7,320 bases of DNA from an uncultured Pseudomonadota bacterium (GTDB lineage Bacteria; Desulfobacterota_B; Binatia; UBA9968): contig CAMLCX010000236.1 in assembly GCA_946478635.1 (NCBI GenBank), positions 1 through 7,320 on the forward strand, given 5' to 3'. Position 1 is the stretch's first letter, and the number at the start of each line of letters is the position of its first letter. Under the pieces are notes generated by a model. It ran no database searches and was not told the DNA's origin. It was given only the letters and a program-made list of their open reading frames with translations. The translations under genes were made by a program, and so were the position numbers. Positions 6,926 through 7,320 of this stretch are shown here, piece by piece.

Positions 6926-7320
6926 ATGACAGGCATCCGCGCAATTCTCTTAGCAGTTGTTTTGATGATTTTTAGCGGCGGCGCGGCGAACGCGCAAGCG
7001 CTCAAAAAAATCCGCATCGGGTATCCATCCTTGAGCTTTCGCCAGTCCAACGTCTGGGTGGCCAAGGAAATGAAATTGTTCGATAAATACGGCCTGGAAG
7101 TCGAGCCGATCTTTCTGCGCGGCGGCCAGATGGCCACGCAAGCGCTGGTGGCCGGCGACCCGCCGATCGTCAACATCGGCACCGTGGTGCAGGCGAGCCT
7201 GCAAGGATACAACCTCGTACTCGTGGCTGCCGTGGAAACCACCTACGATCAGATCGTCTTCGCGCGCAAAGGCATCAACAAGCTCGAAGAACTCAAAGGC
7301 AAGAAGTTCGGCATCAGCGG
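6926..7320 (+). CDS. ABC transporter substrate-binding protein, NMT1/SsuA-like (second), 3' end cut by window
   Basis: The frame runs open from ATG 6926 to the window edge, giving 131 complete codons of a protein expected to be about 320-340 aa. A signal peptide (MTGIRAILLAVVLMIFSGGA) ends in ANA with cleavage at Ala23/Gln24. The mature part begins KKIRIGYPSLSF, followed by VWVAKEMKLFDKYGLEVEPI (43-62), LRGG (64-67), a segment through NIGTVVQASLQG (83-94) and LEELKGKKFGISG at the cut. This is the first lobe of the same fold as the preceding protein, and several positions correspond (VAKEMKLFDKYGLEVE versus VAEQKKMFEKHGIQVE). The sequences differ widely elsewhere, so this is an old paralogue and not a recent copy. 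It may serve the same permeases or start a further transporter beyond the window. Confidence 0.9.
   Translation, partial: MTGIRAILLAVVLMIFSGGAANAQALKKIRIGYPSLSFRQSNVWVAKEMKLFDKYGLEVEPIFLRGGQMATQALVAGDPPIVNIGTVVQASLQGYNLVLVAAVETTYDQIVFARKGINKLEELKGKKFGIS

Overview
The window is about 97% coding, and every gene I accept reads left to right on the + strand. The moderately high GC, Gram-negative-type signal peptides, an outer-membrane-style lipoprotein and two NMT1/SsuA-type binding proteins suggest a diderm environmental bacterium. Inference only: this style of repeated NMT1-like binding proteins is familiar from uncultured soil and marine lineages near the former Deltaproteobacteria, such as Binatota, Methylomirabilota/Rokubacteria and Tectomicrobia. 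Nothing here fixes the taxonomy. I see no RNA gene, CRISPR array, insertion sequence, attachment site or origin.

There are two blocks. Block 1 (1-3454) encodes a probable lipoprotein of about 306 aa with a TPR-like segment. It is followed, with an ATGA stop/start overlap, by an exported 836-aa helical-repeat protein with an unrecognised C-terminal region. Neither matches a family I can name, but the overlap and matching architecture imply that they work together at the cell envelope.

Block 2 (3474 to the right edge) is an ABC importer of the nitrate/sulfonate/taurine (SsuABC/TauABC/NMT1) class. Its order is permease, a second and different permease, ATPase, a substrate-binding protein, and a second divergent substrate-binding protein cut by the window end. 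Spacers are 7, 2, 22 and 37 nt, so this is almost certainly one operon. The two permeases would form a heterodimer powered by two copies of the ATPase. The two exported binding proteins could deliver different ligands to the same channel, or the second could belong to another transporter lying beyond the window.

Only 19 nt separate the blocks, with no terminator between them, so all seven genes could be co-transcribed. The substrate cannot be read from the sequence, because no catabolic enzyme, regulator or riboswitch lies in the window. The main points of interest are the link between an uncharacterised envelope protein pair and the importer, the tandem binding proteins, and the unassigned regions of the 836-aa protein. 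I did not find a clearly novel defence, mobile or RNA system.
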